A DNA stretch of 33,938 nucleotides, taken from Candidatus Woesearchaeota archaeon (GTDB lineage Archaea; Nanobdellota; Nanobdellia; Woesearchaeales; JACPBO01). This document shows positions 1 to 6,074 of this stretch, piece after piece. How positions within the stretch are numbered: position 1 is the first letter of the stretch; each line of letters opens with the position of its first letter. The notes under the pieces are model-generated. The model saw only the letters and a program-made list of their open reading frames with translations, was not told the DNA's origin and did not search any database. The position numbers were made by a program, and so were the translations under genes. Where the stretch lies: the NCBI GenBank assembly GCA_016180285.1, contig JACPBO010000006.1:1-33938 (forward strand), given 5' to 3'.

Positions 1-173
1 TCAAAAAAACCCCGGGAGAAACTACGGACTCTTTAATTAGAAAATTTACCAAAAAGGTTTTTAATGAGGGAATTTTAGCAGAACTTAAAAAAAGAGAATT
101 TTATCAAAAGCCCTCCCTCAAGCGAAAGCTCGAACGAGAAGAAGCCCGACGGTCAAAAGGAAAATTTAGATAA
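1..173 (+). CDS. rpsU: 30S ribosomal protein bS21-like, 3' end only
   Basis: The window opens inside a gene whose last 56 codons end at TAA 171-173; its start lies outside. The readable tail has the bacterial S21 core in order: DSLIRKF, then GILAELKKREFYQKP, then a basic Arg/Lys-rich tail. Compared from memory with E. coli S21 (FDVALRRF, GVLAEVRRREFYEKP), this is a close match across the diagnostic stretch. In bacteria S21 sits on the 30S platform near the anti-Shine-Dalgarno end of 16S rRNA and helps mRNA selection. S21 is regarded as bacteria-specific, so its presence among archaeal genes is unusual and suggests horizontal transfer. The stop is one base from the ATG of the next gene, so the two are probably co-transcribed. 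Confidence 0.8.
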   Translation, partial: KKTPGETTDSLIRKFTKKVFNEGILAELKKREFYQKPSLKRKLEREEARRSKGKFR

Positions 174-174
174 A

Positions 175-1005
175 ATGCCAAACAAAGTAAATGTTCTCCT
201 TTATACGGAGAGTCGTTATATTGTTAATAGAAAAAAAATCAAAAGCGCCATCGCCGAAGTTTTAAAAGAGCAGGAATTTATCAGGTTCGTGCAGGAAAAT
301 CCAAATGTCATTTATTCTGCCAGTTATGACGGCAAATTCGATATTGCAGTCAGCATTTGGGCAAAAAATGTCGAGGAATTGGCAGAATCTTTAAAAGAAA
401 TGGAGGCGAAGTTTGAAGGGTATATCGCTGAGAGGCAGATGGCTACAATAATCCGGGGGGAGTATTGCGTCCGGGACTATTTGGTCAATAAAAAAAGCCA
501 TACAAAAAGGAAATTTTTCTTTGGCTCAACTCCCTTTCCCTTTAAAATTGACGTAACAGACAAGAAAATCCTCCTTGAACTCGGGAATGATGCAAGGGTT
601 TCATCAGTTGACATTGCCAATGAGCTGAATTTATCCGCTGATGCCATCTATAAGAGGATAAAAAAATTGGAAAGCACAGGCATTATACAGAACTATAATA
701 TTGTTCCAAATGAAGAGTCTTATCCATATATTCATTACAAATTGCTGATTTCCCTTCAAAACTTAAATGCAGAAAAAGAAAGAAGATTGCATGAATATTG
801 CAGGATGCAAAGTAACATTTGGTACTTTTGTACAACATTAGGGCCATGGAATTTTGAGATAGACCTTGATGTTGAAAATCAGGGTGAATTCAGGCATCTT
901 TTAAGGGAGGTGAAAATTAATTTCTCAGACATAATCAAGGATTATACTGTAATGACAGCATTTCGCACAAACAAATATAATTTTTGCCCGAGTCTCCCTA
1001 AATAG
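175..1005 (+). CDS. Lrp/AsnC-like transcription regulator, RAM-HTH-RAM form
   Basis: This 276-residue protein has a central Lrp-type helix-turn-helix at about residues 127-180 (begins DVTDKKILLEL, recognition part LSADAIYKRIKKLESTGII). A RAM-like ligand/oligomerisation half follows at about 185-275, and another RAM-like segment (about 35-100) precedes it. Many archaeal relatives of this length class are HTH-RAM-HTH-RAM; here the first HTH is missing, and the frame upstream of ATG 175 contains no start before a stop at 76-78, so the short N-terminus is real in this sequence. It follows the S21-like gene by one base. Predicted role: DNA-binding sensor of an amino acid or other small ligand; target unknown. 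Confidence 0.75.
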   Translation: MPNKVNVLLYTESRYIVNRKKIKSAIAEVLKEQEFIRFVQENPNVIYSASYDGKFDIAVSIWAKNVEELAESLKEMEAKFEGYIAERQMATIIRGEYCVRDYLVNKKSHTKRKFFFGSTPFPFKIDVTDKKILLELGNDARVSSVDIANELNLSADAIYKRIKKLESTGIIQNYNIVPNEESYPYIHYKLLISLQNLNAEKERRLHEYCRMQSNIWYFCTTLGPWNFEIDLDVENQGEFRHLLREVKINFSDIIKDYTVMTAFRTNKYNFCPSLPK

Positions 1006-1030
1006 GCTGCGAGTTGACAGAAGTAATTCA

Positions 1031-1043
1031 TTAAATTTAAATA
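1031..1043 (+). promoter_or_regulatory. TATA-like promoter element before the SDR gene
   Basis: TTAAATTTAAATA lies about 30 nt upstream of ATG 1074, the spacing expected for an archaeal TATA box feeding a short-leader mRNA. This supports the ATG at 1074 over the GTG at 1047. Confidence 0.5.
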
Positions 1044-1073
1044 TCAGTGGATGACTTTCAGGCTGGTGGTATT

Positions 1074-2024
1074 ATGAGATGCTTGATCACTGGAATAACA
1101 GGATTTGCAGGCAGCCATCTGGCTGAGCTTTTGCTTAAGAAAGGCCATGAAGTTTTCGGAACTTCAAGATGGAGAAGCAAGACTGAGAATATTGATCACA
1201 TCAAAAGCAAGATAAAGCTGATTGAAGCTGACATGCGCGATTCCCACAGCATGGATAAGGTGATCAAGGAAGCGAAGCCTGATTATATCTTTCATCTTGC
1301 TGCCCAGTCATTTGTCCAGGCATCCTGGGTTTCTCCGGCAGATACAATGGAGACAAATGTAATCGGCACTATAAATCTTCTGGAAGCTGTAAGGAGAGCA
1401 AATATAAGCCCCGTAATACAGATTGCCTGCTCATCCGAGGAATATGGCGAGGTTAAACAGGATGAAATTCCGATAAAAGAAACACACCAATTAAGGCCAT
1501 TAAGCCCTTACGGAGTTTCCAAGGTTGCTGAAGACATGCTCGGCTACCAGTATTTCAAATCATATGGATTGAAAATCATCAGAACGCGAGGCTTCAACCA
1601 TACCGGTCCGAGGAGAGGCGAAGTATTTGTAACATCTAATTTTTCAAAGCAGATTGTAGAAATTGAAAAAGGCAAAAAAGATCCAGTTATTTTTGTCGGA
1701 AATCTGACTGCAGTAAGGGACTTTACAGATGTCCGCGACATGGTCAATGCCTATCTGCTTGCTGCTGAAAAGGGCATTCCAGGAGAGATTTACAATATAT
1801 GCTCTGGAAAAGGCCACAAGATACAGGAAGTGCTCGATCTTTTGCTTAGCTTTTCAAAGATAAAAATAAAAGTGCAACAGGATCCTTCAAGAATGAGGCC
1901 GAGCGATGTGATGATCTTAATTGGCGACAATTCCAAGTTTGTAAAGCAGACTGGATGGGAGCAGACAATAGAATTCGAGCAGACATTGAAGGATCTTCTT
2001 GATTATTGGAGAGAAAGGGTTTAA
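1074..2024 (+). CDS. GDP-mannose 4,6-dehydratase-like extended SDR
   Basis: Extended short-chain dehydrogenase with an N-terminal Rossmann NAD(P) motif (GITGFAGSH, residues 7-15) and catalytic YxxxK (Y146, K150, in SPYGVSK). A CSSEEYG segment (119-125) supplies the Ser/Glu expected for a GMD-type active site, and FNHTGPRRGE is typical of GDP-mannose 4,6-dehydratases and the related RMD reductases. Likely substrate GDP-mannose or a GDP-6-deoxy sugar; dehydratase versus reductase cannot be settled by reading. ATG 1074 is preferred to GTG 1047 because the Rossmann strand starts there, a GGTGGT stretch precedes it, and the TATA box spacing fits. It converges with, and overlaps by 4 bp, the nucleotidyltransferase on the other strand. 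Confidence 0.82.
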   Translation: MRCLITGITGFAGSHLAELLLKKGHEVFGTSRWRSKTENIDHIKSKIKLIEADMRDSHSMDKVIKEAKPDYIFHLAAQSFVQASWVSPADTMETNVIGTINLLEAVRRANISPVIQIACSSEEYGEVKQDEIPIKETHQLRPLSPYGVSKVAEDMLGYQYFKSYGLKIIRTRGFNHTGPRRGEVFVTSNFSKQIVEIEKGKKDPVIFVGNLTAVRDFTDVRDMVNAYLLAAEKGIPGEIYNICSGKGHKIQEVLDLLLSFSKIKIKVQQDPSRMRPSDVMILIGDNSKFVKQTGWEQTIEFEQTLKDLLDYWRERV

Positions 2025-2752
2025 GCATATCTTTTTCTCACCATCTCCAGCTCTTCAAATGTGCCTATATCAAACCATTCGCCTGTGAATGAATAGCCAT
2101 AAACATCTTCTTTTTTGTGAAGCCATTCGACTAATGATCCTGGCTTGTCAGGCAAACTCTTCTCTTCCAGAAATTCTTTTATTCTGTATAAGCATCTTCT
2201 TGGATAAATATAAATGCATGTTGAGATCAATGTTGATTCCGGATCCTGCGGCTTTTCCTTGAAGCTCATTATTTTATTCTTTTTGTCTATTGAAACAACG
2301 CCGTAAAGCTTTGCCCTTTCCTTTGTTTTCACATCATATAATGCTGTAACAGGCGCATTTTTTGTCTTGTAAAAAGCAATAATGTTTCTCAGATCAAATT
2401 CAAACATATTATCGCTGCCTATGACAATAATGTCATCATCTATCTTTTCCCTGTTTATTAAAAAATCCACATCGCCTATTGCGCCCAAGCGGTTTTCATT
2501 TGAGTTTGTATTGTCATTCAGTATTTTTACCTGTTTTTTTGATTTATATGTTTTTGACCATTCAGAGAATTGGTTAAAAAACTTATTATTGGTTATGATG
2601 TAAATTATGTCTACTTCATTTATCTGCTCTATTTTTTCAATAATGTAATTGAGCATTGGCTTGTTTCCTATGAGAAGAAGTGTTTTTGGCTTGTTTAATG
2701 TCAGCGGATACAGTCTCGTTGCGTAACCGGCTGCAAGAATAATTGCTTTCAT
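2021..2752 (-). CDS. sugar-1-phosphate nucleotidyltransferase (RmlA/GlmU-N type)
   Basis: GT-A-fold NDP-sugar pyrophosphorylase of about 243 residues. The N-terminus MKAIILAAGYATRLYPLT carries the nucleotide-binding signature GxxTRLxPLT (with Ala for Gly), followed by KPKTLLLIGNKPML. VIGSDNMF (about residues 108-115) supplies a metal-binding Asp and FKEKP is the usual sugar-site motif; EWFDIGT near the end is typical of glucose-1-P thymidylyl/uridylyltransferases. There is no left-handed beta-helix domain. The conserved N-terminus favours ATG 2752 over ATG 2764; with it the gene starts 2 nt after the ugd stop, implying coupling. It probably makes an NDP-glucose or NDP-mannose for the neighbouring Ugd or SDR; the exact base and sugar are unknown. 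Confidence 0.82.
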   Translation of the reverse strand: MKAIILAAGYATRLYPLTLNKPKTLLLIGNKPMLNYIIEKIEQINEVDIIYIITNNKFFNQFSEWSKTYKSKKQVKILNDNTNSNENRLGAIGDVDFLINREKIDDDIIVIGSDNMFEFDLRNIIAFYKTKNAPVTALYDVKTKERAKLYGVVSIDKKNKIMSFKEKPQDPESTLISTCIYIYPRRCLYRIKEFLEEKSLPDKPGSLVEWLHKKEDVYGYSFTGEWFDIGTFEELEMVRKRYA

Positions 2753-2754
2753 TT

Positions 2755-4020
2755 TTACCAGCATATTCCTTCGTAATTCTTTGGCTTTTTTTCATTAAAA
2801 ACATTCTTGCCGTCTATCACCGGCTTGTCCCCATAGCTGAGATCTCTGAATTCAGGCCATTCTGTCAGTATCAGCACAATATCTGCCCTGTCAACAGCTT
2901 CCTGCGCTGTCTTTGCATAATTCAGATGGGGAAAAATTCTTCTTACATTTTCCATGGCCATCGGATCATAAAGATAAAGCTTTGGCTCCTCAATCAAAAG
3001 CTCCTTTATTATGCTTAATGCAGGGCTTTCCCTTATATCATCTGTTCCGGACTTAAATGTCAATCCTAAAATTGCTATTTTCTTGTTTTTTATGCTGTGC
3101 TTTTCTATTATTTCCAGTAATTTCAATGGCTGCTCTTTATTTACATCCAAAACCGCCCTCAATAATCTCGGATGATAGCCGCGCTCTGTTGCCTTATAGA
3201 TCAAAGCAACAACATCTTTCGGGAAACATGAGCCGCCAAACCCGATTCCTGATCTTAAGAAATACGGATTGATTCTCTTGTCAAAGCCAATGCCTTTTGC
3301 AACAATATTTGTGTCTATTCCTATTCTTTTGCAGACATTGCCTATTTCATTTATGAAGGATATCTTTGTTGCAAGGAAAGCGTTGCTTGCGTATTTTATC
3401 ATTTCAGCTTCCCTGAAAGATGTTTCAAGTACGGGGCATTTGAAATTTTTGTAAAGCTGCTTTAATGTTTCAATTGACTTTTTGTCTGCGCTTCCAATTA
3501 CAATCCTGTCAGGGCTGAAGAAATCATCCAATGCAGAGCCTTCTTTCAGGAATTCAGGGTTCATTGCAATGCCAAAATCCCTTCCGAATTTTTTTCCGGA
3601 ATACTTTTCTAAAATCGGAATTACAGTTTTTTCGCATGTTTCAGGAACAACTGTGCTTTTTATGACAATAAGATGCTTGTCTTTCTTGTTTTTAAGGATT
3701 TTTCCGATTTCCATTGAAACAGTTTCTAATTGATTCAGAATAATGCTGCCTTCTTTTTTTGAAGGCGTTCCGACGCAGATGAATGTTATTTTTGTGTTAT
3801 TTATTGCTTTTTTCAGTTCTGTTGATGCTGTTAAGCTTTTTGGAACAACCTCTTGCAGTAATTCTTTCAGGCCTTTTTCGTATATAGGCGGATCTTTCAT
3901 GTTTATTTTATCCACTTTGTTCTGATCAACATCTACAAGGATTACATTATTTCCCAGTTTGGCCAGCCCTGCTCCCTGTATTAAGCCAACATAGCCTGCT
4001 CCAATTATTGAAATGCCCAT
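2755..4020 (-). CDS. ugd: UDP-glucose/GDP-mannose 6-dehydrogenase family
   Basis: 421 residues, full length for the family. Features in order: Rossmann motif GAGYVG (7-12); conserved VGTP (83-86); the central helix with K209 and N213; the catalytic cysteine C265 in GFGGSCFPKD; and the C-terminal NAD-binding lobe with LGLTFKSGTDDIRESP. The enzyme oxidises an NDP-hexose twice to an NDP-uronic acid (UDP-glucose to UDP-glucuronate, or the HexNAc/mannose equivalents), supplying acidic sugars for surface glycans. It heads a two-gene minus-strand operon with the nucleotidyltransferase. A TATA box about 26 nt upstream suggests leaderless transcription. Substrate among UDP-Glc, UDP-GlcNAc(A) and GDP-Man is not resolved here. 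Confidence 0.9.
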   Translation of the reverse strand: MGISIIGAGYVGLIQGAGLAKLGNNVILVDVDQNKVDKINMKDPPIYEKGLKELLQEVVPKSLTASTELKKAINNTKITFICVGTPSKKEGSIILNQLETVSMEIGKILKNKKDKHLIVIKSTVVPETCEKTVIPILEKYSGKKFGRDFGIAMNPEFLKEGSALDDFFSPDRIVIGSADKKSIETLKQLYKNFKCPVLETSFREAEMIKYASNAFLATKISFINEIGNVCKRIGIDTNIVAKGIGFDKRINPYFLRSGIGFGGSCFPKDVVALIYKATERGYHPRLLRAVLDVNKEQPLKLLEIIEKHSIKNKKIAILGLTFKSGTDDIRESPALSIIKELLIEEPKLYLYDPMAMENVRRIFPHLNYAKTAQEAVDRADIVLILTEWPEFRDLSYGDKPVIDGKNVFNEKKPKNYEGICW

Positions 4021-4041
4021 GCTTGCTTTGAAAATCGAGAG

Positions 4042-4053
4042 TCTTTAAATATC
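4042..4053 (-). promoter_or_regulatory. TATA box of ugd
   Basis: On the minus strand AAGATATTTAAAGA is centred about 26 nt before ATG 4020, the archaeal spacing for a leaderless start. Confidence 0.55.
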
Positions 4054-4078
4054 TTACCATTATCCTACTTTATGCGAT

Positions 4079-4090
4079 AAATTTAAATAT
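4079..4090 (+). promoter_or_regulatory. TATA box upstream of the RHH-nucleotidyltransferase gene
   Basis: TAAATTTAAATA on the plus strand predicts a transcription start near 4110-4115. That is just before the 4117-4226 foldable element, so the element would form most of a leader of about 145 nt for the gene starting at 4258. Confidence 0.5.
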
Positions 4091-4116
4091 TGGAAGGTTA
4101 TTTCATTGGCAAATCG

Positions 4117-4226
4117 AAAAAATCCAGCCAACCATGGTGCCTACGGACAAAACTTCGTGTTTTGTCCTACTCGGGTTTCCCGCAGGGAGCATCCCCTCCC
4201 TAGTCGGCACCATGGCTGGATTTTTT
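4117..4226 (+). repeat. GC-rich foldable element, copy 1
   Basis: The ends are long inverted repeats: AAAATCCAG and CCATGGTGCC on the left pair with GGCACCATGG and CTGGATTTT on the right, with a 4-nt bulge on the left arm. Inside are a hairpin GGACAAAAC/GTTTTGTCC with a TTCGT loop, the segment CCTACTCGG, and a conserved small hairpin AGGG-AGCATC-CCCT. The same element, about 114 nt, recurs at 15018-15131 with identical 19-nt left and 15-nt right ends and a similar core. The inner stem differs but is still paired in both. It is far more GC-rich than its surroundings. It could be a small mobile element, a structured RNA, or a DNA-binding platform. Confidence 0.75.
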
Positions 4227-4257
4227 TGTGCAATATGTATGTGGGCTTGTAACAACA

Positions 4258-5058
4258 ATGAAAAAGAAAATAAGCATTACAATAAACGAGAAAACATTGA
4301 AAGAGATAGACTCCATAATTGACAATATTTATATCAGGAACAGGAGCCAGGCAATGGAGTTTCTTGTGAATAGCTCTCTTGGGGAGAATAGGGTGGCTGT
4401 CATACTTGCAGGCGGCAGCGAAGAGGATCTGAAACTTGGCAGGGAATACAGAATGACTGCAAAGATCAATAACAGCGCTGTCATTGAAATGGCGATCAAG
4501 AAATTAAAGGAAAACGGCTTTAAAACAATATTCTTCATTGCAAGGCACAATATAATGAGCAGGGTTTTTGACCTTATAGGAGACGGAAGCTTATACGGCA
4601 TGAAAATAAGCTATGTTGAGGAAAAAGAAGCCAGCGGAACAGCAGATTCATTAAGGCTGCTAAGGGGAAAGATAAAAAACAATTTTTTAGTTGTCTATTC
4701 TGACATAATATTTGACAAAATAAACATTGAAGAGCTCTGGAATGACCATCTGAGGCGCAGAAGCATTGCAACACTTATGCTCACAACCTCTCCCACACCG
4801 TCAAAAAAAGGAGTTGTAAGAATGGAGGGAGAAAAGATACTTGAATTTGTGCAGAAGCCGAAGCAGAGCGACATTTACATCGGATTCAGCTCGATCTTTG
4901 CTGCAGAGCCTGAGATCATGGAATACAGCGGAGCAAGCCTTGAGAAAGACGTTTTTCCTGTTTTGGCTTTGAAAGGGCTTTTGCAGGGGCATTTAAGCAG
5001 CCAGAAGGAAACGCATATACATACGAAGAAAGATATTGTTGGCTTTTTAAAATCATAA
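4258..5058 (+). CDS. ribbon-helix-helix domain fused to sugar nucleotidyltransferase
   Basis: Two modules in one 266-residue protein. Residues 1-45 (begins MKKKISITINEKTLKEID, then NRSQAMEFLV) look like a MetJ/Arc/CopG-type ribbon-helix-helix DNA-binding domain: a short beta strand then two helices with the N-R-S-Q-A turn. From residue 46 a nucleotidyltransferase fold begins (VAVILAGGSEEDL), with TAKINNSAVIEM for substrate contacts, VVYSDIIF as the metal Asp strand, and EFVQKPK as the sugar-site loop. The usual GxGTRLxPLT loop is replaced by GGSEEDLKLGREYR, so catalysis may be altered or lost. ATG 4258 is chosen over upstream in-frame starts because the RHH strand begins there. A self-regulating enzyme or a sugar-nucleotide-sensing repressor are both possible. 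Confidence 0.78.
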   Translation: MKKKISITINEKTLKEIDSIIDNIYIRNRSQAMEFLVNSSLGENRVAVILAGGSEEDLKLGREYRMTAKINNSAVIEMAIKKLKENGFKTIFFIARHNIMSRVFDLIGDGSLYGMKISYVEEKEASGTADSLRLLRGKIKNNFLVVYSDIIFDKINIEELWNDHLRRRSIATLMLTTSPTPSKKGVVRMEGEKILEFVQKPKQSDIYIGFSSIFAAEPEIMEYSGASLEKDVFPVLALKGLLQGHLSSQKETHIHTKKDIVGFLKS

Positions 5059-5070
5059 TAAAAAACGAAA

Positions 5071-5114
5071 GATTTATATATACTTTGATATTATACATAT
5101 ATCGATTGATATTA
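5071..5114 (+). promoter_or_regulatory. TA-operon promoter with paired TTGATATTA operator half-sites
   Basis: GATTTATATATAC (5071-5083), preceded by CGAAA, is a strong TATA box. TTGATATTA occurs at 5085-5093 and again at 5106-5114, exactly 21 bp apart, two helical turns on one face of DNA. The sites bracket the predicted start of transcription, the usual position for autoregulation by an antitoxin. Confidence 0.55.
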
Positions 5115-5127
5115 AAAAGTGATAAAA

Positions 5128-5433
5128 ATGCAAACCTTAAAACTTACTAAAGATGAACTAATTGAAAAGAAAGACAGTAAAATATTAAGATATCCTAATT
5201 TGAATACTGTGTTGATGGTAGAGGACTTTCTTGAAAAGCACAGAGATGCGCCTTTGCAGATTTCTGAACTGCGAAAGATGCTTCCAAGGCAGGTCATGCA
5301 CCAAACTTTGAAGTTAATTCTTGAATACCTTTGGAGAAGCGGAAAAATAATTTATGGGCCCAGAGGAGTTCAGTGGATTTATTCTACGCCAGAGCATCTG
5401 AGAAGCATGATGGAAGGATCATTAGAGGTATAA
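5128..5433 (+). CDS. winged-helix antitoxin-like protein
   Basis: About 101 residues. Residues 28-95 look like a winged helix: helices VLMVEDFLEKH, ISELRKML and a recognition helix around VMHQTLKLILEYLWRSGKI, then a wing ending in GVQWIYSTP. This style of HTH protein is commonly paired with RelE-type toxins in archaea. ATG 5128 is preferred to GTG 5119. The stop TAA (5431-5433) is one base from the toxin's TTG start, so the genes are coupled. It likely binds the TTGATATTA pair upstream and neutralises the downstream toxin; this is inferred from arrangement. Confidence 0.7.
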   Translation: MQTLKLTKDELIEKKDSKILRYPNLNTVLMVEDFLEKHRDAPLQISELRKMLPRQVMHQTLKLILEYLWRSGKIIYGPRGVQWIYSTPEHLRSMMEGSLEV

Positions 5434-5434
5434 A

Positions 5435-5782
5435 TTGTTTGCAGGAAAAGAGGTCAGGATATTATTGAAATGGCAGGGAAAAGAAGCCTATCTTGCATTA
5501 AAGAAAAGAACTGATAAAGAAGCGCTGTCTATTTTGAATTCCTTTGAAAGGGTCAAGAATATCCTTAAAGACAATCCGCAATATGGCAATCCCATAAGCA
5601 AGGAATTAATCCCCGAAGAGCTTAAAAGAATGGGAATCCAGAACTTGTACAGGGTTGAGCTATCAAATTACTGGAGAATGCTGTATACTATCGAAGGGAG
5701 CACTGTCGAGATATTTCTTTTTGTTTTGAATATAGTTGATCATAAGCAGTACAATAAGCTGTTCGGGTATAAGGATCGTTAG
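5435..5782 (+). CDS. RelE/ParE-superfamily toxin
   Basis: 115 residues with the RelE/ParE layout: an N-terminal helical hairpin (KWQGKEAYLALKKR, then LNSFERVKNILKDNPQYG), followed by a beta sheet with the characteristic NLYRVELSNYWRMLYTIEGS and the closing strand VEIFLFVLNIVDHKQYNKLFG. RelE members cut ribosome-bound mRNA and ParE members poison gyrase; the fold here is clear but the target is not. It starts with TTG, since no ATG fits ahead of the first helix, and follows the antitoxin by one base. Weak initiation is a plausible way to keep toxin below antitoxin. Confidence 0.8.
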   Translation: MFAGKEVRILLKWQGKEAYLALKKRTDKEALSILNSFERVKNILKDNPQYGNPISKELIPEELKRMGIQNLYRVELSNYWRMLYTIEGSTVEIFLFVLNIVDHKQYNKLFGYKDR

Positions 5783-5806
5783 GGTGCATTTAAAGAACAC
5801 AAGAGA

Positions 5807-5820
5807 AAAACTTATAAATA
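5807..5820 (+). promoter_or_regulatory. TATA box of the 5S rRNA gene
   Basis: AAAACTTATAAATA ends 21 nt upstream of the first 5S base (5841), the correct archaeal distance, so this 5S gene has its own promoter and is not part of a 16S-23S operon. Confidence 0.65.
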
Positions 5821-5840
5821 AACAGCTATTTCTCCCTATT

Positions 5841-5951
5841 GGACGGTCATAGGGGCTTGGTTCACCGGATCCCATCTCGAACTCCGCAGTTAAGCAAGCC
5901 ACCGTTTCTGGGTGTACTGTGCTCATACATGGGAAACCGGGAAAGCTGTCC
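5841..5951 (+). rRNA. rrf: 5S ribosomal RNA
   Basis: Terminal helix I pairs GGACGGT at the 5' end with AGCTGTCC at the 3' end, including G-U wobbles. The central region has the near-universal 5S signature CCCATCTCGAAC followed by GCAGTTAAGC, then the GGTGTACTG and GGGAAACC segments seen in archaeal 5S RNAs. Length about 111 nt. It stands alone, as in many archaea with dispersed rRNA genes. Ends are set from helix I and could be off by one or two bases. Confidence 0.92.
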
Positions 5952-5963
5952 AAACTTTTTTTA
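5952..5963 (+). terminator. T-run terminator after 5S rRNA
   Basis: The 5S helix is followed at once by AAACTTTTTTTA, a T-rich tract that fits archaeal intrinsic termination. Confidence 0.6.
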
Positions 5964-5965
5964 TT

Positions 5966-6012
5966 GAAAATTGTTGTGGTTTAATACCTCGGACTTTAGT
6001 CCGACAATTTTC
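5966..6012. repeat. palindromic element A (stem plus inner hairpin)
   Basis: The outer arms GAAAATTGT (5966-5974) and ACAATTTTC (6004-6012) are perfect inverted repeats, and an inner hairpin CGGAC-TTTA-GTCCG sits between them at 5990-6003. The interior TTTAATACCTCGGACTTTAGTC is similar to element B next door, so A and B are two diverged copies of one element. The design resembles the subterminal hairpins of IS200/IS605-type elements and REP-like derivatives; no transposase gene is present here. Confidence 0.65.
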
Positions 6013-6017
6013 AATCC

Positions 6018-6074
6018 CGAAAATCGCATGATTAAATACTCTAGACTTTAGTCTGGGGATTAGTGCGATTTTCG
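6018..6074. repeat. palindromic element B (stem plus inner hairpin)
   Basis: The outer arms CGAAAATCGCA (6018-6028) and TGCGATTTTCG (6064-6074) are perfect inverted repeats of 11 bp. The inner hairpin AGAC-TTTA-GTCT is at 6043-6054. It shares TTAAATACTC and GACTTTAGTC with element A but has different, still fully paired outer arms. It abuts the stop codon of the Fic gene (6075) and may act as that gene's transcript end. Confidence 0.65.

Noticed and set aside
4134-4322. Small frame starting inside repeat copy 1 (begins MVPTDKTSC)
   Set aside because: It is a reading of the palindromic element; copy 2 in the same frame stops early, so coding is not conserved.
5663-5953. Minus-strand frame across the RelE end and 5S rRNA
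   Set aside because: It overlaps a clear 5S rRNA and a RelE coding end; chance frame.
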